Shown in pieces: positions 57,940 to 62,978 of a stretch of DNA of 62,978 nt (positions within the stretch are counted from its first letter, which is position 1; every line of letters starts with the position of its first letter). The notes beneath the pieces are model-generated. The model was not told the origin of the DNA, searched no databases, and saw nothing but the letters and a program-made list of their open reading frames with translations. A program made the translations under genes and the position numbers. The stretch covers positions 1-62,978 of the forward strand of contig JBBHKE010000456.1 in the NCBI GenBank assembly GCA_037447655.1, in the 5' to 3' direction. This DNA comes from Zygnema cylindricum. Its lineage: Eukaryota > Streptophyta > Zygnematophyceae > Zygnematales > Zygnemataceae.

Positions 57940-59120
57940 GAAAATATTTTTTCTACACACTTTTATCAAACAATTGCTGCACATTCTCCCCTGTTAGATA
58001 CTTCCACGCCATCCATTTCCTTAGATATATGTTACTGACGCCACTGTACAAAATTCTTATAAAGTTTCCTGTTACGTCGCTCGAGTCTCCCCATTTTCCC
58101 GTTACACATTCTTTCACTGTTCTCGGTTGCGCTCTTCGGTGTGATTGATTTTGTGACATGTTTCTTCTCCAACCGTTTTTCCGCAATCTGTCTCTTTTTC
58201 TAGTTTTCTTATGGCTTTTTGATCTGTTCATAGACGTTGTAATTTTTCCATGGTTTCCCTTCCCATTACCTCTATAAAGTGTAGTTTTCCTCACTAATTC
58301 TTAGTCTTTTACCATAGATTTGCCACTTCTTTTAAGTGTAATTATTTTCAATATATTGATTCTAATTCTCTTTTTTCAGTTAGCTTCTTTTTCCTCTTCT
58401 TAGTATTCTTTCTTATTTTCCATATTCCTCCAAATTTATGATTTTTTTCGCTTTCATGAACCTTCTTCCTTAGCCTCATGTTCTTAACAGTTTTTGTCGG
58501 TTTTTTTTGCTGAGTTCAATAATTTTAAAACCCACAGTATTTTCCACTTCTGATTTTAAGTCCCCATTTTGTGTAAATTCACTCTTTCCTATCTCATCAT
58601 CTTCTCTTTCCTTTTCTCTAAGTTATGTTTTCATTTTAGTGTTATCATTTTCTAACAAATATTCTTCAACGAATTTTAATATTAATGCTCTAACTCCCCT
58701 TACTTCAAGAATCTCTTCTCCCTCTACGTCATTCTCACACACCAATTTATCACAAGAATAAGTCACACATACTAAGTCTTTCCCACTCTCATCTTTTTCC
58801 TAACTATTTTCAGTGATAATAGATTTTCCAGTTTCTTCCGCTTCCATGTGCCTTTCACTTCCTTCGACTTCTCTTGTTGTAGTTGCCTCTTCCTTTAGTA
58901 AGTTTGTGTCACTCACCAATATATCATAAGAAATATTGACAGTAACCGGATCCTTTTCTGTCACCTATTTCTCCTCATTCCGAACAACACAGAAGGTTGG
59001 TAAATAAATAAATTCGTCAACACACGATGTATGCCTTTTGTTCTCTGTCGAGTCTTGTCCCTCGCTCACAAGAGCACTTGATTCCCTTCTTGTTGGGGGT
59101 CGGACTAGGTTGTTGTCCCA
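57940..59120 (-). other. Decayed acidic tail of the gag-only element
   Basis: Minus-strand frames here are Glu/Lys/Ser-rich and broken by stops, resembling in composition the long acidic C-terminus of the Gag at 34767-36452. No pol motif is seen in any frame. Confidence 0.5.
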
Positions 59121-59825
59121 TCAATCTCTGAAATTCCCTGTAACACATGCACTTTTATACGATGGACATACCCTGAAGGTATGTCGTAAATTATTACAGT
59201 AAAAACAATTCTTAGGCCGATCTCCTAACTCACTATTACCTTTACTTTTCTGAAACTGAGACTTAGATTCCTTTATATTCCTTTCACTTGATAAAACCTT
59301 TCTATTAGTTTTTTCATATAGAGCAACTCGTCTAGCTACAGTTAAACTCCAATCTTTTTGATCAATTAAAGTGAATCGATCCAATGCACTCTTATATTCT
59401 TTAGGTAGACTTCTCATTAACAAGATATATTGTTGAGCATTTGTGAATTTTCCTCCTGCCAAATCATTTTCTGCAAATAATACTTGTAAGTCAATACATT
59501 GTTTCTCCATACTACCTCCTACATACTTGTGTTCAACTATTTTGGTAACACTGCTAAGCCAATGATGTAAAGAAGTTTTTGCATGCATACATTCTAAGAA
59601 CTTCCATAATTCAGCTGCCTTTTTGAAACTTAGATATGGCATTACTAAATCCTTAGTGAAGGAGTTTTTGATAACCCTTAGACACTCATGAGTTTTCCTT
59701 TTCCATCCAGTTGATGATCCGGCCAAGGTACCGTCCACCACGTCCATTAACTCCATCATCTCGAAGTAGCTCTCGAGTGCACACTTCCAGTAGTGATATT
59801 TTGATCCATCAAATATGGTAGCCAT
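59121..59825 (-). CDS. Retrotransposon Gag, copia/UBN2 type
   Basis: 234 residues from the ATG at 59825. The opening TIFDGSKYHYWKCALESYF is the F-G--Y--W signature of copia Gag. SFKKAAELWKFLECMHAK and YILLMRSLPKEYKSALDRF follow the UBN2 pattern. The knuckle CFYCNNLRHTFRVC (C-x2-C-x4-H-x4-C) lies near residue 212. The stop comes soon after. It is shorter than the other gag-only protein because the acidic tail is out of frame or interrupted. It is distinct in sequence from that protein, so the two elements are not recent copies of each other. Confidence 0.88.
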   Translation of the reverse strand: MATIFDGSKYHYWKCALESYFEMMELMDVVDGTLAGSSTGWKRKTHECLRVIKNSFTKDLVMPYLSFKKAAELWKFLECMHAKTSLHHWLSSVTKIVEHKYVGGSMEKQCIDLQVLFAENDLAGGKFTNAQQYILLMRSLPKEYKSALDRFTLIDQKDWSLTVARRVALYEKTNRKVLSSERNIKESKSQFQKSKGNSELGDRPKNCFYCNNLRHTFRVCPSYKSACVTGNFRD

Positions 59826-60263
59826 GGGTGTGGGCCCATAACCTGTTGTCCATAGCCAATTTTAGCCATGGATTACTCAGGGAAACACCCACAAACTACC
59901 TCAAAGACAGCTGTGTTTCAGACAACACAGATTACTCCAAAATAAACAAAATCACCTCAAACTGTACCAATGTGCAGTATACTATATACACTGTAAACTC
60001 CCAAAGTTACAGGAAAATCCACCAAGGCATCTAGAAGATATAAGCTCCCGAGTTTCCCAAAAATAGCTGACAGCTTCACAAACCAACCACTTAGACTGTT
60101 CACAGAATCTTATAGAGATACTGTAATACAATGAAACTTCACACACATATAGATTATATATCATAGAATAACTCCACAAAGTTTCACATGAAAGCACCGA
60201 ACAAAGTGATCACACCAACAGGTCAAAGATGCAGAAAACAGTCCGCCATTGCTTTGATAAACT

Positions 60264-60828
60264 TGAATGCGATACATAAAATAATCTAAGTCCTGCAAGT
60301 TATACTCAGAGAGTTCACTACTGAATGTACTCAGAGAGTTCACTACTGAATGTACGGAGGCATACCAGCCGTCCTGTATCTACTCTAATAAACTAATTAG
60401 TCAAAAGGACAAACCTCTGTTTTACAGAATATTTACACCGCACTCTTCGTCTGTCACAAACCAAGCTACCGCTAAGCAACTACTAAGCTACCACTACCGT
60501 ACAATCATCATTACTCGAAATCTATCCTATTCGTATTATCCGCAGCTGCGCTAGCTGCGCTGGTTGCTCTGTCCGTACGGATCATAAAAATAGCCGCATA
60601 AAAATAGCCGCAGCTTCGTTGACTTAACTGCGTTGCAGCTCCGCCGTACCGGCGACGCCTATTTCAATATTTTGTTTTGACATATCGCATTTGTTAGTGC
60701 CTGTTCACGCCACTTTAGTCATATACGCTCTCCCAATCCGTGAATCTATTCGAGCCTCCATATTAAATCCACTTAGCAGTTACGCACAAAATGTCTCGTA
60801 CGCAGGAAACTAACTTTTCAAAACAACA
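60264..60828 (-). repeat. LTR (5' in element orientation)
   Basis: Partner of 56607-57162. It contains a private 31-bp duplication (CTCAGAGAGTTCACTACTGA repeated) and a doubled CATAAAAATAGCCGCA. Confidence 0.85.
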
Positions 60829-60859
60829 CTCTCCACCCCTCTTCCTCTCCCAAAAGTAT

Positions 60860-61345
60860 AATAATAATAAAAGTACCTCGCCTCTGCTTCCCTCCTGATA
60901 TCCACTCTAAATGGTGTTTGTGCAGCTGTCCGTGATAAAATGACCTATCGTTCGTCGGCCTCCCTCCTCGCCTCTGCTTCCTTCCCAATATCCACTCTAT
61001 ATGGTGTGCGTACAGCGGTACAACCTCGTGTCGCATCACAAGACGCGACGAGCGCATCGTCGCAGCAACATCTACCAACTGGCGAATCCAGAATATTTTG
61101 TGTCCGTAAAGGTGAAACGGGGAGGAAATGGGATCGAAACGGAAACGAGGCATTGCATAAATCTAGAAATGAAAAACAAGGACAAAAAAAAACAGAAACG
61201 AAAACATGATAAAAACAAAAACAAAATAAACACAAAGAAAGATTGACGACCGACTCTATTTATTGTGAAAAAACAAAATATTCTCCATTCGCCATTCGCT
61301 ATTTCCCTCTATGTTTCTCCCAACATCCACTCTAAATAGGGTCCG
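60860..61345. repeat. Spaced repeats, CCTCGCCTCTGCTTCC...ATCCACTCTA
   Basis: The motif CTCGCCTCTGCTTCC followed within about 15 bp by ATATCCACTCTA occurs twice 90 bp apart. A third partial (AACATCCACTCTAAATA) lies at 61324. The frames between look like chance. Confidence 0.6.
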
Positions 61346-61590
61346 CAGCAGCAGAACCTCGCTTCACACAGAAGACACAAATAAATAAAAAGCGACAAGA
61401 GCGATAAACAACTCGTTAACATCCACAAACCGAAGAAAAAACGTCATTGCCACCTGATTGAATTCAAAGTTCAAAGAGGGCGCAATGAGATTTATTTTTC
61501 CACAAAACCGGGATGTTGCTATATTCCATTCGGGCACAAACGCAAAAGACAAATGCGTTTCGGACAAAATGGCGACCGAATTTTGTAACA

Positions 61591-61785
61591 TTATTTACAC
61601 CCTAAATACAAGTGGACGGTAAAATAACCGTCTACATTTGTCACGGCTTTAGGACGGCAGAGGTGCTTTCGATGCAACTTTTTAGGGCAGAAAAAACAAA
61701 ATAGAACCTCTCCTTTACTTTTGACCGTACGAAATGCAAACAAAACCATATTTTCGGCTTTATCAAAACCAACAGAAAACTGCAT
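61591..61785 (-). other. Small frame with a CCHC-like cluster
   Basis: The frame includes VLFCFFCPKKLHRKHLC, which fits C-x2-C-x4-H-x4-C. The preceding MVLFAFRTVKSKGEV part is echoed near 62795-62830. It may be a retroelement knuckle relic or chance. Confidence 0.25.
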
Positions 61786-61999
61786 AATACCGATTTCCTA
61801 AGACCAAATCTATTGTGTCTCCCCCCCCCCTCCCTGCCCTCCGCCCATCCACGGGCGGCCGACGCCTGACCGCTGCGAAACGACCTTTCCTTTTGTCTCC
61901 TCCGTCTCCTCCTCCGTCACGTCACTTTCGTCTACAGATGTCACATCGAGACGACGACAGGGACATGTGCACCGCAACCCTTCAGGGCAGAACGAGTTA

Positions 62000-62777
62000 G
62001 GGTATGTCTCCATGTGCATAAGTAAGGGTTTTTTTTTTGTCGTTTTCTTGTAAAAATTAGCGTCGTACTGCCTAAGTTCCAATCGTACGAAGGAATCGCA
62101 AATTTGTAGAGTACAATTTGCGTCATCCTCGAACTTAGGATGTACGAAAATTTGTCGTCTTGTGTTTTTCGACCCACTTAAACGACAAATAACGTCGTCT
62201 TCAACCTTATCTTTAAAACACATTCGCGATGTGTTTTAAAACTAGGGATTTTATATAAACAAATACGAACACATATTCGCACGTGCCGTAATTTTTGAAG
62301 TTTTTCACACGATTTTCAAAGACAGGAAAGTACATGAGTCTTTATGTTTTGTCCGTTTCCATTTAATACGACAAATAAAAGTACAGTATTTGTTTGGTTT
62401 TGTCCGTTTTCGTCCAGTACGGATTTTTTTTTGCAGGGGTCTCGAAATTCTGATGCCATTTCACGTCGACCGGACAGGAGATGCAAAGGCAAAGCACCTC
62501 GTCTTCAACCGTGAAACAGCACAGGCTCGAAGGCGGTACGTCTACAATGTCACGGTAAGACATGCGACATCACACAAGCAGTTCCAAAAAATAACGTCTG
62601 ACAACACCGATTGTAGACGTGGACAACCGTCACAGGTATTGTCGACGTATACAATCGTCACAAACGTAAGTTTCCATTACGTTCTTACACATAGGGACAT
62701 TTGAAAAGCGGGTCCGCCGGATCCGCGTTAAAATACAAAGTAAGTTCGCTAAGTAACAAGTACATGGGGACATACCC
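62000..62777. mobile_element. Family A MITE (TTA target, Harbinger-like), 778 bp
   Basis: The ends are GGGTATGTCTCCATGTGCA and, reverse-complemented, GGGTATGTCCCCATGTACT. TTA stands at 61997-61999 and 62778-62780. It is closely similar to 44545-45324 along its length. Confidence 0.9.
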
Positions 62778-62780
62778 TTA

Positions 62781-62978
62781 TTTACAGCTCCTTTGACCAT
62801 ACAGAATGCAAACAGAACCGTCGTATTCCTACACACCGTGCTTCACTCCGTTCCACTCCATCGGCTTGCGGAACCCTTTGCGGGAAATTTTTTTCCCTCT
62901 TCCTCTTCATCTTTCTCTCCATCTCCTACGCCCTCGCCCTCGCCCTCGGTCCTCCCCATTGGCCCTCGCCCTCCCCCT
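62781..62978. other. Right edge, GCCCTC-rich repeat
   Basis: Ends in CGCCCTCGCCCTCGCCCTCG-type hexamer repeats. No gene seen. Confidence 0.5.

Larger units (their letters stand above)
56607..60828 (-). mobile_element. Gag-only LTR element with paired LTRs, minus strand
   Basis: Direct repeats of about 560 bp at 56607-57162 and 60264-60828 frame one gag gene. On the minus strand the LTR starts TGTTGTTTTGAAAAGTTA and ends CGCATTCA. Just inside the 5' LTR, TTTATCAAAGC resembles the initiator-Met tRNA primer site TGGTATCAGAGC. A purine tract (TTTAGGGGAG, at 57480-57490) precedes a second TGTT, so the 3' LTR may instead run to 57479 and the 5' LTR may be truncated. No protease, integrase or RT is present. 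No 5-bp target duplication was found. Confidence 0.8.

Noticed and set aside
1-62978. CRISPR arrays, bacterial operons, riboswitches, rRNA genes
   Set aside because: The spaced repeats present are minisatellites or MITEs. The window is eukaryotic nuclear DNA, and no rRNA or credible complete tRNA was seen.

Overview
This is a nuclear window from a streptophyte: a land plant or a close green-algal relative. Two complete intron-bearing genes of plant type support this. One is the mitochondrial processing peptidase beta subunit. The other is a long P-class pentatricopeptide (PPR) protein with a serine-rich N-terminus and a C-terminal SMR-like domain, a combination typical of plastid-targeted plant proteins. 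The species cannot be fixed from the sequence. The DNA is AT-rich, full of low-complexity tracts and transposon debris, and has one 10-base assembly gap (26376-26385).

Layout. 1-4.8 kb: the end of a MITE, a short tandem repeat, and two diverged copies of a decayed repeat unit. 5.1-12.7 kb, minus strand: the MPP-beta gene, nine exons, 492 codons. 12.7-14.3 kb: the divergent intergenic region, which carries two MITEs. 14.3-22.7 kb, plus strand: the PPR-SMR gene, four exons, 1134 codons, with MITEs and a Ty1/copia remnant in its introns. 22.7-32.9 kb: gene-poor, with minisatellites, MITEs and one possible orphan exon. 32.9-36.7 kb: a broken Ty3/gypsy integrase followed by a gag-only copia-like element. 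36.9-43.3 kb, minus strand: a partial secreted S41-family peptidase gene resembling the fungal type, whose large intron holds a truncated copia element. 43.3-56.6 kb: a dense MITE field. 56.6-60.8 kb: a second gag-only LTR element, minus strand. 60.8-63.0 kb: repeats and another MITE.

Mobile-element families. Elements flanked by TTA/TAA triplets (PIF/Harbinger-like) occur as families A, B and C. Family D elements are flanked by TA (mariner/Stowaway-like) and have short, 550-bp and long fold-back forms. There is a hAT-like element with an exact 8-bp target duplication and a second probable one. Several insertions can be ordered in time because they are nested or because a paralogous empty site lies in the same window. 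The most striking pattern is that family B and C elements occur three times as abutting pairs that share a single TTA or TAA triplet.

The two host genes do not form a pathway in any obvious sense. MPP-beta is the catalytic protease that removes mitochondrial presequences, and the PPR-SMR protein is a predicted organellar RNA-binding protein. They are merely head-to-head neighbours 1.6 kb apart.
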